Shown here: piece by piece, positions 8,574 through 16,933 of the stretch
Layout of the letters: every line of letters starts with the position of its first letter
How positions within the stretch are numbered: position 1 is the first letter of the stretch
Source of the DNA: Methylobacter tundripaludum
Lineage (GTDB): Bacteria; Pseudomonadota; Gammaproteobacteria; Methylococcales; Methylomonadaceae
NCBI RefSeq assembly: GCF_002934365.1
Contig: NZ_PTIY01000002.1
Coordinates: 62,001 to 126,000, forward strand
Direction of reading: 5' to 3'
DNA length: 64,000 nucleotides
Notes under the pieces: generated by a model
The model's database searches: none
What the model was told of the DNA's origin: nothing
The model's input: only the letters and a program-made list of their open reading frames with translations
Position numbers and translations under genes: made by a program

Positions 8574-8592
8574 GTTAATGATAACGATTCCT
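8574..8592 (-). promoter_or_regulatory. Fur-box-like site upstream of cassette 1
   Basis: The 19-mer GTTAATGATAACGATTCCT matches the classical Fur consensus GATAATGATAATCATTATC at 13 of 19 positions. It lies 29 nt before the ATG of small gene A1, a usual position for iron-dependent repression. Confidence 0.65.
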
Positions 8593-8693
8593 ATTTACAA
8601 GTCAAATGAATTTCTTCTTCCCGATGGCTTTTATGATGCGATCTTATGAAATACAGTGAGCCAACTGTCGAGGCATAGGTATCTACACAAGTT

Positions 8694-8797
8694 CTAGCCC
8701 CTTCTCCCTTGAGGGAGAAGGTTGGGATGAGGGGGAATATAAAGGGTTGTTTTTATTCTCCTCACCCCAGCCCTATCCAGCAGGAGAGGGAGCTAGG
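8694..8797. repeat. Pair of inverted CTAG(C)CCCTTCTCCC-type repeats
   Basis: Two imperfect copies of one unit (CTAGCCCCTTCTCCCTTGAG onward to GGATGAGG) face each other. The second copy is in reverse orientation, ending GGAGAGGGAGCTAGG. The element fills the otherwise gene-free stretch 8593-8960. It is probably a non-autonomous dispersed repeat. Confidence 0.65.
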
Positions 8798-8960
8798 CCG
8801 ACTTATAACTTATTGTATTTATAATGTAAAAAGTTGTGGAGATGCTTATGCTGTCGAGGGGAAATACACGCATGGTTGAGGGGGGAATGGCAGTCTTTAT
8901 GCTTAAAGCACGGTATGCTTTTTAACATACCGGCCTATAGGCTTTATCACCGTCTTGATT

Positions 8961-10223
8961 TCATCGTGAGACCGGCTGAGCCGCTCTGCCTCTTGATTTA
9001 CGCTTCCTATTCCAGATCAGCACCCCGGTTATCGATAACATTACCGTCGCCAGTCCGGTAATGCAGACAACAATCCGTCCCGGCAGGCCAAGAACTTGAC
9101 CGGAATGCAGCGGAAACTGCCAAGCGAGGAACTTGTCGGACGGGGTGCCGCTGCCGTAGCCTCGCCGGCCTCTGAGTTGACTTGTGTCGGCATCGACAAA
9201 TACCTGTTCAAAGCCAAGGATGAAGGCCGATTCGCCGCGCCCCTGCTCCTGAAAACCTACCCGATAAACGCCCTGCGCCGGCATGTAACCGACGAAGTCG
9301 GGCTGCATACCGCGCGCTTGCTCAGGCAACAGGGTTCGCGCGCGTTCGATGGCGGCCTCGAACGACAGTTGCGGCGCGGGCTGTACGCCGGAGCGTTTGG
9401 GCAGCGCCTGTACCGGGTTGGGGCTCAACGTGCCGAACAGGCTCACCACGGGCCGGAACACTTCCTGAGCCAGGTTGAAATACGCGCCGCTCATGGCAAG
9501 CGTGAACAGCATGCCCCAAAGCCACAAACCGCCGGCACGGTGTAAATCGAAATTGAGGCGTGGAGCACCGGCGCCGCGCTTGATTAGCCAGGCCGGTTTC
9601 CAGCGTTGCCGCCAATTCCTTTCGGTCGAGTAGCCTACTGTTCGGCAAGCCGATGTTTTGGGGTTCCGATAGCTTGGCAGCGTCAAATAAACCCCGACCA
9701 AGCAATCGAACATCCATGTCAGCGCCACCAGTCCCATCAACCAGACTCCCCAGCGTTCCGGCAGGTGCATCGAACGGTGCAGGCCATAGAGGAAGGGCAT
9801 CAGGTGTATCCGGTCCGCACGCAATGCGTCCGTTTGGCGACCGCCCAGTATCCGCCCATCGTAGGGATCGAGATAGACCTCATCGATGTCAGGCACATTC
9901 GGTTTGCCGTCGGCGGATTGGTTGCCCGGACTCAAACGCACATGCACACTCTCCCGGTCCGCGCGGTGCAGCGCGAGAAAGCTGACCTGGGTATTCGGAT
10001 ACGCCTTCTGTACGGCGGCAACCAACGCATCCGGCCCGAGTGCCGCAGTCCGGCGCTCCTGCACACGGAACAGGCCGGGATTCAATGCCTGATCCAGCTC
10101 ATGATAAAAAGCCAGCAACGCCCCGGTGAGTCCGCTCACAATCAAGAACAAAGCCATGCCCAGGCCCGCATAGCGATGGACTTTGGCAAGGAAAGGGCGC
10201 ACTCGCCAACCGCGCGCGGTCAT
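8961..10223 (-). CDS. PepSY-associated TM-helix protein (siderophore-iron reductase type)
   Basis: 420 aa from the ATG at 10223, chosen because AAGGGA lies just upstream; an upstream in-frame start would add 26 unlikely residues. Four helix regions: about 12-40 (LAKVHRYAGLGMALF), 175-205, 245-275 and 375-405. His residues at helix edges (KVHRY, GLHRSMH, DLHRAGG, PLHSGQ) fit haem ligation. Two periplasmic PepSY segments are present, one with YLDPYDGRILGG. Members of this family (FoxB, FegB, PiuB-like) reduce siderophore-bound iron at the inner membrane. It lies downstream of the sbn-linked receptor, so a role in releasing iron from that siderophore is likely. Confidence 0.88.
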   Translation of the reverse strand: MTARGWRVRPFLAKVHRYAGLGMALFLIVSGLTGALLAFYHELDQALNPGLFRVQERRTAALGPDALVAAVQKAYPNTQVSFLALHRADRESVHVRLSPGNQSADGKPNVPDIDEVYLDPYDGRILGGRQTDALRADRIHLMPFLYGLHRSMHLPERWGVWLMGLVALTWMFDCLVGVYLTLPSYRNPKTSACRTVGYSTERNWRQRWKPAWLIKRGAGAPRLNFDLHRAGGLWLWGMLFTLAMSGAYFNLAQEVFRPVVSLFGTLSPNPVQALPKRSGVQPAPQLSFEAAIERARTLLPEQARGMQPDFVGYMPAQGVYRVGFQEQGRGESAFILGFEQVFVDADTSQLRGRRGYGSGTPSDKFLAWQFPLHSGQVLGLPGRIVVCITGLATVMLSITGVLIWNRKRKSRGRAAQPVSR

Positions 10224-10375
10224 GATTCCCTTGCCGGCGCAAAAACCAGCTTTCGCCGAAAGTGGCACAGTCTGTCCGATGCCCGAGCAATACGCGAACA
10301 TAGCACTGCTAAGGCCGGGAGACAGGATTGAAAAACAGGAGATTTCATGGGTATTTTTTCCTTTTAGATGGTAGA

Positions 10376-10392
10376 AATCATGATAATTATTC
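10376..10392 (-). promoter_or_regulatory. Possible Fur box upstream of PepSY gene
   Basis: The A/T-rich dyad AATCATGATAATTATTC resembles overlapping NATAAT hexamers of Fur sites. It lies about 150 nt upstream of the PepSY start. It is weaker than the sites at 27514 and 39943. Confidence 0.4.
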
Positions 10393-10436
10393 AGCCGGAG
10401 ATTAATACGGATTAAACAGATTGCTTTGTAAGGCGC

Positions 10437-10463
10437 AAGGCAAAAGGGCGCGCCTTTTGCCTT
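10437..10463. terminator. Hairpin after the sbn-linked receptor gene
   Basis: A perfect 11-bp stem, AAGGCAAAAGG and CCTTTTGCCTT, encloses GCGCG. It lies 62 nt beyond the receptor stop and before the PepSY promoter. The stem itself ends in T-rich sequence on both strands, but no long T run follows, so termination is plausible and not certain. Confidence 0.5.
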
Positions 10464-10524
10464 TAATCTTTATGCAAAATGTACCCGCCCTTGGTAGCCC
10501 GAGCTACCGCAACGGCAGCGGCGG

Positions 10525-12621
10525 TCAGAATTCGACCTTGGCTGCGAGCTTTAGCGAAATCGGCGCGCCGACCCCCAGCAAGCCGTTACCCGCGGTACTC
10601 CAGTAATTATTGTTGGTCGCATTGTCGAGCACCGCCTGAACCGTGGTCAGCTTGCCCGCAATGCGGGTCGCATAGCGCGCGCCTAACGACAACACCGCAT
10701 AGTCATCGACGAAAGCTTGGTTTTCACTATTGACCGGGCGCTTGCCGACGTAATGCACCCCGCTGCTGAGCGCCAGTCCCGGCACGCTTTGCAGGCGATA
10801 CTCGGCGAACAGGCTGGCGGTTTGCTCCGGCGTGTTATCGGGCGTCTTGCCGAAGGTTGCCGTATTGGCGGCGTTCAGCTGCTTGGCATTCATGAACATG
10901 GCCGACCCGATCAGCGACAGTTGCGGGGTCACTTCGCCGGAGGCCGACAATTCCACGCCCCTGTACTGCGCCATGCCGTTCAGCACAAAGCGGTTGGCCG
11001 AGTCTACCGTGGTCGATGCGCGCTTGATGTCGAAATACGCCGCCTGCAGCAATATCCCTTTTCCAAGCTCCGCCTTCACGCCGGCTTCCTTCTGCTCCGA
11101 CACAGCCGGGGCCAATATCTCGCCATTATTGGCGCGGTTGGCCGGCGCTTGCCCGCTTTCCTCGACCCCTTCGATGTAACTGCCGTAGATAGATACGTTG
11201 GTAAGAGGCTTATACGTCAGCGCCAGCGACGGATTGATAGTGTCCGCCTTAAAACGCGAGGTAGCTCCGACGCTCTCATAGTTGCTGCCGCGCACTCCCA
11301 GCATGGCTTGCCATTTCTCGCCAAGCAAAACGCGGTCGGATAAATACGCGCCCAGGTCCGTTATTTTCGATGAATTTGAAGTGAATGGGGCGGTCGGAGA
11401 TCGTTGTGGGATGTCAACCGGGTTGTACAGGTTTTGCGTCACGTCGAACGTGGAGGAGGAGCGGGGATCCTGACTGCGCTCATTGCCGGTAACGCCCAGC
11501 GACACTTCATGCGTGATCCACTCGCCCGGGAAGCGGCCGAACACTTCGCCGCGAATATTCTCGTTATTCCACTCCGCTCCACGCTGGAAGAAAGTGCGCA
11601 GGGTGCCTTGGCCGGTGGCGAGATTATAGTTTTGGAATTGCGAGAAATTACGGTCGCGCAGGACTTCCGCTTTACCGGCTTCGACTAACAACGCCCAATC
11701 GTCATTGATCGCATAATCGGCGCGCAGCAGCAGATTAGTGGCTTCGGCGTCGTATTTCTGCCATTCGCTGGCGAGATTGCGGGTCGCGTCCGGTACGCCG
11801 GGCAAGGTGATAACGCCGTTGACTGCCGCAGGCACCTGGATTCCCGCCTGCTCGGAGACTTCTTTGCGGTAATGTTCAATATCGAATTTCAGCGAAAGTT
11901 TATCGTTGACCAGCCAGTCAAAAGCGCCCGAAGTCAGCGCACGGTAGCCGGAAAAATTGTCGATGCCGATGTCCTCGCGGCCACCGAGCAGGTTGACGCG
12001 CGCGCCGAATTGCTGCCGGTCGCCAAAGCGCCTGGCCGCATCAATGTGTCCATTTGTCCCGCCATATTGGTTGGCCTGCACCGACACATTGGTAATTGGA
12101 TTCTTGCCGGCGCGTTTGGTGACCATGTTGACGATACCGGAGGGCGGCACAAAGCCGTAATAAAGCGACGAAGCGCCTTTGAGCACTTCGACGCGTTCCT
12201 TGTTCTCCAACGGAATGTCGATCAGATTGATGACCGGCAATGATCCGTTCAGCCGGTAATTGCTGCGATTTTCCACCAGAATGCCGCGAATCGAAATATT
12301 GTCGTAAGTCGAACCGTTCAATTGCGCGCGGGTAACGCCGGCCGTGTTACGCAAGGCGCCGAACAGGGTGCTCGCCGCTTGGGCATCGAGCACCTCCCGG
12401 GTGACCACGTTGCTGGTCTGCGGAACGTCGAGCGGCGCCATGTCGCGGAATGTGCCGACCTGAACGACATTGGACTTGAAGCTCTTGCTTTGCTCGGCGG
12501 CCACATTCACGGTGGAAAGCTGCGTGGCCGGTTCGGCCTTGTCTAGGCTCTCGGCGTTGGCCTGGGGAAGCAAAAACGCCAGCGTAAGACCGCTTGCCAA
12601 GGTGGGTAAATTAAATTGCAT
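10525..12621 (-). CDS. TonB-dependent siderophore receptor linked to sbn operon
   Basis: 698 aa from the ATG at 12621, preferred because AGAGG lies 8 nt upstream and a signal peptide (about 1-23, ending PQANAES) then starts properly. The plug contains DVPQTSNVVTREVLDAQ, SIRGI, KERVEVLKGASSLYYG and SGIVNMVTKR. The barrel ends in LAAKVEF with the terminal Phe expected for Bam recognition. The gene starts 75 nt after the sbnI-like gene on the same strand, which makes it the obvious uptake receptor for the staphyloferrin B-like product, comparable in role to AleB of Cupriavidus (analogy, not sequence proof). Confidence 0.92.
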   Translation of the reverse strand: MQFNLPTLASGLTLAFLLPQANAESLDKAEPATQLSTVNVAAEQSKSFKSNVVQVGTFRDMAPLDVPQTSNVVTREVLDAQAASTLFGALRNTAGVTRAQLNGSTYDNISIRGILVENRSNYRLNGSLPVINLIDIPLENKERVEVLKGASSLYYGFVPPSGIVNMVTKRAGKNPITNVSVQANQYGGTNGHIDAARRFGDRQQFGARVNLLGGREDIGIDNFSGYRALTSGAFDWLVNDKLSLKFDIEHYRKEVSEQAGIQVPAAVNGVITLPGVPDATRNLASEWQKYDAEATNLLLRADYAINDDWALLVEAGKAEVLRDRNFSQFQNYNLATGQGTLRTFFQRGAEWNNENIRGEVFGRFPGEWITHEVSLGVTGNERSQDPRSSSTFDVTQNLYNPVDIPQRSPTAPFTSNSSKITDLGAYLSDRVLLGEKWQAMLGVRGSNYESVGATSRFKADTINPSLALTYKPLTNVSIYGSYIEGVEESGQAPANRANNGEILAPAVSEQKEAGVKAELGKGILLQAAYFDIKRASTTVDSANRFVLNGMAQYRGVELSASGEVTPQLSLIGSAMFMNAKQLNAANTATFGKTPDNTPEQTASLFAEYRLQSVPGLALSSGVHYVGKRPVNSENQAFVDDYAVLSLGARYATRIAGKLTTVQAVLDNATNNNYWSTAGNGLLGVGAPISLKLAAKVEF

Positions 12622-12696
12622 GGAGGATACCTCTTTAGGTTGATGTGTATGAAAAATAAGATGCTTATGCAAAGTACGCAGCCGGTGACGGCGCGG

Positions 12697-13215
12697 CTAG
12701 GGAGGGTTGCCCGGCCGGGTGGCAAAGCCGGACGGTATCCACCGTTCGGCGGACTTCCTGATCATTTTTGCCGCATGCCGGTCAACGGATCGCACTGCGG
12801 ACGAGGGAAGTGGTGCGCCCCGGTCTTGCAGCAGCCATAATGAAATGTTGCAGACGGGTAGCGGCGACGGAAACCGATGGCGGGTCGTTTTGGGTGGGTA
12901 TAAGTCTCCGGTCCGGGCGCGGCGCACGATCTCCTGGGGGGTAACGATATAGCCCTGCCGCGTGGCGATGACCTCCACCTGCTCGTAGTCGAGGAGCAGG
13001 CACGGAACATGGCTCAGCTTGAGCCGCCGCGCCGCCTCGAAGCGGTGATGGCCGTCCATGACGGCCAAACTGTTGCGTTCGAGCGTAATCGGAATGCGCC
13101 AGAGCTGCTCGCGCATGATCGTATCGGCCAAGGCCGCGGCATGTTCGGGATGGTGGCGTTCGTTCGGGCGAATAAGGTCTATGCGCACAAAATGGATGGG
13201 AAGAGAACAAAGCAT
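12697..13215 (-). CDS. sbnI: SbnI-like ParB/Srx-fold protein (putative free serine kinase)
   Basis: 172 aa. The ParB-like core spans about residues 6-110. It includes the VMDGHHRFEAARRLKL motif, and GDLYPPKTTRHRFP, typical of the SbnI/SerK branch, which phosphorylates free L-serine to O-phosphoserine. In staphyloferrin B synthesis this feeds SbnA; in Staphylococcus SbnI also senses haem and regulates the operon. Here the protein is about 80 residues shorter than staphylococcal SbnI, and its tail after residue 115 looks low-complexity. AAGGA precedes the ATG, 2 nt after the sbnH-like stop, so it belongs to the operon. Confidence 0.8.
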   Translation of the reverse strand: MLCSLPIHFVRIDLIRPNERHHPEHAAALADTIMREQLWRIPITLERNSLAVMDGHHRFEAARRLKLSHVPCLLLDYEQVEVIATRQGYIVTPQEIVRRARTGDLYPPKTTRHRFPSPLPVCNISLWLLQDRGAPLPSSAVRSVDRHAAKMIRKSAERWIPSGFATRPGNPP

Positions 13216-13217
13216 GG

Positions 13218-14414
13218 TCAGATCCTTTCTATACAGTTGTCTAGGTACACCCGGTCCGGGTGCGGGTGACTCAGGAAGTCGTGATGGGAAATGTGCCAGC
13301 CGTAGGCGCCGGCCAGCAAGAAAGCGACACAGTCGCCCGCGCGCAGGTCATCGACGTGGGCGTCGCGCGCCAGGACGTCCTTGGGCGTGCAGAGTTCGCC
13401 GCACAGCGTGATTTGGGCGTGGTGTACGCCTGGACGCGAAAACGGGTAAGGCCAAGCGTCGCGCGGCAGGATCACGAACGGATGATTGTGTTGCCAAGAC
13501 ACCGGTAAGCGGAAATGGTGCGATCCGCCGCGCAAAATGGCGAAGTGTTTGCCGTAGTTACTTTTCACGTCGGTGACTTCGGCCAGGTAATAACCGCAGT
13601 CGGCGGTGAGGAAGCGGCCGCATTCGAAGATAATGCCGAAGCCGGGTTGACGCGCGGCGATCAGCGCCGATAGTCCGGCGCAGAAGCCTTCCCAATCGAA
13701 TTGCGCGAGCGGCTCGGCGTAGTTCACGCCGATGCCGCCGCCGACATTGAGCCAATCGAACGCCAGCCCATAGCGGCGCTGCCAAGCTTCCGCCAGATCG
13801 AAGTAGTGTTCGAGCAGGGCAAGATGGGTCAGTGCATCCAAATTGTTGGAGATGGCATGGATATGCAGGCCTTTCAGGCGCACGCCCGGTAGGCTTAGCG
13901 CCAATTCAATCAGCGCCGGTATCCGCGCCTCTTCGATACCGAATTGACTGGCTTGTCCGCCCATGCGCAACGTGGCTTGCTGCGGCACATACGCCGGATT
14001 GACCCGCAGCAGGATGTTCGCCACTTGGTTGCGCTGGCGCGCGATCCAATCGAGACGCCGCAACTGGTGTTCGCTTTCCACATGGATCAGTGTGACCCTG
14101 TGCTCAAGAGCGCCTTCCAGTTCGGCATCGGTCTTGCCGGGACCGCCGAATATAACCGGCACGGCGCTGTCGACGGCGCGCACGCGCTGGATTTCACCCA
14201 GCGAGGCTACTTCAAAGCCGTCGCTACGCTGTAACAGCGACTCCAGGATCGGCGCGTCGCTGTTGGCCTTGATGGCGTAGAACAGCTTGCATTGCGAAGG
14301 CAGGTTACGGCGTAGCGTGTCGACGCGCCGGCGCAAATGCGCCAAATCGTACAGATAGGCGCACACCGGCTCCGTTTGGCCTTCCAGGTAATTATGTAAC
14401 TGTTGCAGGTTCAT
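13218..14414 (-). CDS. sbnH: SbnH-like PLP-dependent decarboxylase
   Basis: 398 aa starting at the ATG at 14414, which overlaps the aldolase gene by 4 nt; staphylococcal SbnH is about the same length. It is a fold-type III decarboxylase (DapDC/ODC group). The PLP lysine is in YAIKANSD (about residue 45). A glycine-rich phosphate site lies in LNVGGGIGVNY, followed by ECGRFLTADCGYYLAEV and the C-terminal active-site motif GELCTPKDVL. In the staphyloferrin B pathway the enzyme decarboxylates the citryl-diaminopropionate intermediate to give the diaminoethane unit. Position between the sbnG-like and sbnI-like genes supports this role. Confidence 0.88.
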   Translation of the reverse strand: MNLQQLHNYLEGQTEPVCAYLYDLAHLRRRVDTLRRNLPSQCKLFYAIKANSDAPILESLLQRSDGFEVASLGEIQRVRAVDSAVPVIFGGPGKTDAELEGALEHRVTLIHVESEHQLRRLDWIARQRNQVANILLRVNPAYVPQQATLRMGGQASQFGIEEARIPALIELALSLPGVRLKGLHIHAISNNLDALTHLALLEHYFDLAEAWQRRYGLAFDWLNVGGGIGVNYAEPLAQFDWEGFCAGLSALIAARQPGFGIIFECGRFLTADCGYYLAEVTDVKSNYGKHFAILRGGSHHFRLPVSWQHNHPFVILPRDAWPYPFSRPGVHHAQITLCGELCTPKDVLARDAHVDDLRAGDCVAFLLAGAYGWHISHHDFLSHPHPDRVYLDNCIERI

Positions 14415-15172
14415 TGCTCGATGTCCTTTAGTTGATGTTGGGTCAGATGGGCGGCCATAGCGCGGCGGGCGATACCGCGATCGTCGCCCAGGATGAACAT
14501 GCGGACTTGGTTTCGGCGCCAGGCTTGAAAATCCTCCGGCGCGCGCGGCAGGGCGCAGAAGGTTTTGCCGTGCTGTAAAGCTGCCGCGTGTATGCGCGAC
14601 ACCGCCGCACAGATGTCCGGGTGGCGGGTCTGCCAAGGCAGTCCGAGCGACTGCGAGAGGTCGGCCGCGCCTTCCAGCAGCACGTCGATTCCGTCCACCG
14701 CAGCGATGGCGTTGGCTTGTTCGACGCCTTCACGGTCTTCGATCATTGCCACTACCAGGGTGTGCTCGCGCTCAGTTGACATGGCAGCGGCCAAGTCGTC
14801 GCGGCCGTAGCCGTTGCGCCAGGTGGCGTTCAGACTACGGTCGCCGCGCGGGGAAAAATGACAAAGCCGCACCGCATCCAGAGCGGCTTGCGCCGAGCGG
14901 ATGCGTGGAAACACGATGCCTTCGGCCCCGGCGTCCAGCGCCTGCAACGCTTGATGCGGAGCCGCCACCCGGACCAGCGCGGCTATGCCGCCGGCGCGTG
15001 CCGCCAACAACATGCCGGCAAGTTGTTCGGGGCCAATCAGCGTGTGTTCCAGGTCGATCACCGCGAAGTCGTAACCGGCCGCGGCGATAAGCTCGACGGA
15101 GAGTGCGGCCGGCGTCGAGCAAAACAGCCCGTATAGCGGCTCGTTCAGTTGCAAGCGGGCTTTCAGGCGCAT
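14411..15172 (-). CDS. sbnG: SbnG-like HpcH/HpaI aldolase-family citrate synthase
   Basis: 253 aa from the ATG at 15172; a GTG one codon earlier is an alternative, and both overlap the sbnF-like stop. HpcH/HpaI fold. The motif VIDLEHTLIGPE near residue 40 supplies active-site residues. Others are FPRIRSAQAA and MIEDREGVEQANAIAAVDGID, with the metal-binding Glu and a following Asp region. In staphylococci SbnG condenses oxaloacetate and acetyl-CoA to make citrate for the siderophore, freeing synthesis from the TCA cycle. The operon context makes that the best assignment, although other aldolases of the family look alike. Confidence 0.88.
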   Translation of the reverse strand: MRLKARLQLNEPLYGLFCSTPAALSVELIAAAGYDFAVIDLEHTLIGPEQLAGMLLAARAGGIAALVRVAAPHQALQALDAGAEGIVFPRIRSAQAALDAVRLCHFSPRGDRSLNATWRNGYGRDDLAAAMSTEREHTLVVAMIEDREGVEQANAIAAVDGIDVLLEGAADLSQSLGLPWQTRHPDICAAVSRIHAAALQHGKTFCALPRAPEDFQAWRRNQVRMFILGDDRGIARRAMAAHLTQHQLKDIEQ

Positions 15173-16929
15173 CACAGCTTGCCCTGTTGCGCCAGTGGGT
15201 TTGGCGCAAGCCGCGTGCGCAAACGGATTTCCTGCCGGAATCGGCGGCTGGCGAGCAGTTCAATCGAGACCTGATCGGCAAAGCAGTCGAATAACGCATA
15301 ACGCGCCGCCAGCCGCGGATGACGCTGTTGATGAGCGCGAAGCACCTCGCGGGTGATCTGCCAGAACCGCGCCCCGGCCATATCGTAGAAGCGCTGGAAC
15401 AACCAGGCCAGTTCGGCCAGGTTGACGAAGAACAGCGCATCGAAAGTAAAATCGCGCAGCTCGTCGGCGTCGGCGGTTTCCAGAAAAGAGTTAGGATTGA
15501 CGCGTGCATGCTCGGCGGGCGGCGCTGTCAACACCGGCGCGGGACCGGACAGTAGCGCCTTGCTGAAGCGCACGCCGTCGTGAAAGTCCTTGAGCGCCAC
15601 GCGCGCCGGGAATCCGTCTTCGTGCAGCAGGATCATGTTTTGCGCATGCGATTCCAGCGCCGTGCCGTGTTCCCACAGCAGATGCAATACCGGCAACCAA
15701 GCTCGCTCGATCAGCCGCTTTAACCACGCTTCGGAGCCGTAGCGCTTTACCCACGGGTCGATAAAGGGCCGTCCATCGGCGTCCACATGCATCAAGGCCG
15801 TCATCGGAAGCGCGGCTTCACCCGGCTGCAAATGGTTATGCACGCTTTCGCGCCAGATGCAGGCCAATGCCCCGTACTGTCCGTGCGCCGGAGCCTTAGA
15901 GCTGAAACTTACGCCGGCCACTTCGCGCAACAGCACCGGCCGCGCCATCGGTTCAGCCCAGTCGGTGCGCTCCACCAGCGCGTGCAGCCAGTCGCTGATG
16001 ACAGGGGCGTTTTGCACGGTATGGGGCGCCAGCACGCGCGACGTGGAAGTATTGACTAGGTTCATCGCCAGCTTGAGCGACAGGCGGCCGGGGTCGCTCA
16101 GGTTGCTCAGGGTGCGGATCGATTGTTGCGGCAGGTAATGATCCGCTAGCGGCCCGATCGGCAGCAATTCGCCGCGCGCCATCGCCTGATGGTAGCCGGG
16201 CAGGATCACTTCGTCCCATTGCCAGGGATGAACCGGCAGCGGCAGATAGTCTTCGGCCTGCAATCCGCGCCGAGTCAGCTCATCGGAAAAACGCTGCACG
16301 TCCGCTTCGCCCAGTAATGGCTGGTTCAGCGTAGCGCTGACGGCCCAACGGCTGCAATCGCGGCGCACCGCCAACAGCAACGGCGTCACAGTCGGCGAGA
16401 ACTCCGGCGCATAGGCGCGGTTGTCGGACAACGTGAAGCCGAGGCGCGATTTATAGCTCGGATGGTACGGGTGGCTATCGGTCAGCCGGGCCTCCACCGT
16501 ATCGTAATCGGCACCGCGCAATGCCTGATAGCCGCGCGCATGCAGGGTTTGGGCATCCTTGATCTGGGTCGCCGTTAGTTCTGCCGCGAACCGGCTGAGC
16601 AGGATTGGGTCGGCGCCCAGCCATGGCGCGATTTCCGCCAGGAACAGCGCGGGATCGGTCGCGTCTTCGCTAACGCCGTCAGCCTCGCGCAGCAGCGGCT
16701 CAGTGATGCGTATGCGACCGAAACTGAAAGTATGTTGCGCACGGCACCGGTAGCTGACCGGCGCGTGGTCGGCACTGAGGGCGGGCACAATCAGAGTTTC
16801 GCCCTGCCACTCGTAGTGCGGTAACGCGTCTTCGAACAGCAAGGCTTCCAGCAGTTGGCGCAGCACGCGGCGGCTGGCCTGCCGGTAAAAGGGACTGTCG
16901 AGCAGGTTTTGATAATCGTAGGGTTGCAT
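15172..16929 (-). CDS. sbnF: IucA/IucC-family NIS synthetase, SbnF-like
   Basis: 585 aa from the ATG at 16929, 4 nt after the sbnE-like stop, with AAAGG upstream; a longer frame runs back into the neighbour and is rejected. NIS-synthetase motifs: PVHPWQWDEVI (about residue 228), QQSIRTLSN, LKLAMNLVNTSTSRVL, ESHAQNMIL and LKDFHDGVRFS. These ATP-dependent enzymes join carboxylates to amines or alcohols. By gene order it matches SbnF, which adds the second diaminopropionate to the citryl intermediate. The C-terminal domain resembles the FhuF-like IucA/IucC tail. Confidence 0.9.
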   Translation of the reverse strand: MQPYDYQNLLDSPFYRQASRRVLRQLLEALLFEDALPHYEWQGETLIVPALSADHAPVSYRCRAQHTFSFGRIRITEPLLREADGVSEDATDPALFLAEIAPWLGADPILLSRFAAELTATQIKDAQTLHARGYQALRGADYDTVEARLTDSHPYHPSYKSRLGFTLSDNRAYAPEFSPTVTPLLLAVRRDCSRWAVSATLNQPLLGEADVQRFSDELTRRGLQAEDYLPLPVHPWQWDEVILPGYHQAMARGELLPIGPLADHYLPQQSIRTLSNLSDPGRLSLKLAMNLVNTSTSRVLAPHTVQNAPVISDWLHALVERTDWAEPMARPVLLREVAGVSFSSKAPAHGQYGALACIWRESVHNHLQPGEAALPMTALMHVDADGRPFIDPWVKRYGSEAWLKRLIERAWLPVLHLLWEHGTALESHAQNMILLHEDGFPARVALKDFHDGVRFSKALLSGPAPVLTAPPAEHARVNPNSFLETADADELRDFTFDALFFVNLAELAWLFQRFYDMAGARFWQITREVLRAHQQRHPRLAARYALFDCFADQVSIELLASRRFRQEIRLRTRLAPNPLAQQGKL

Positions 16930-16933
16930 GGAG

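Noticed and set aside
9096-10331. Long plus-strand ORFs (149 and 241 aa) opposite the PepSY gene
   Set aside because: Antisense shadows of a well-supported PepSY reductase; compositions biased to Arg, Gln and His.
14414-14636. Long N-terminal extension of the sbnH-like frame
   Set aside because: The extension lies wholly inside the aldolase gene; the ATG at 14414 gives the family length and a 4-nt overlap.
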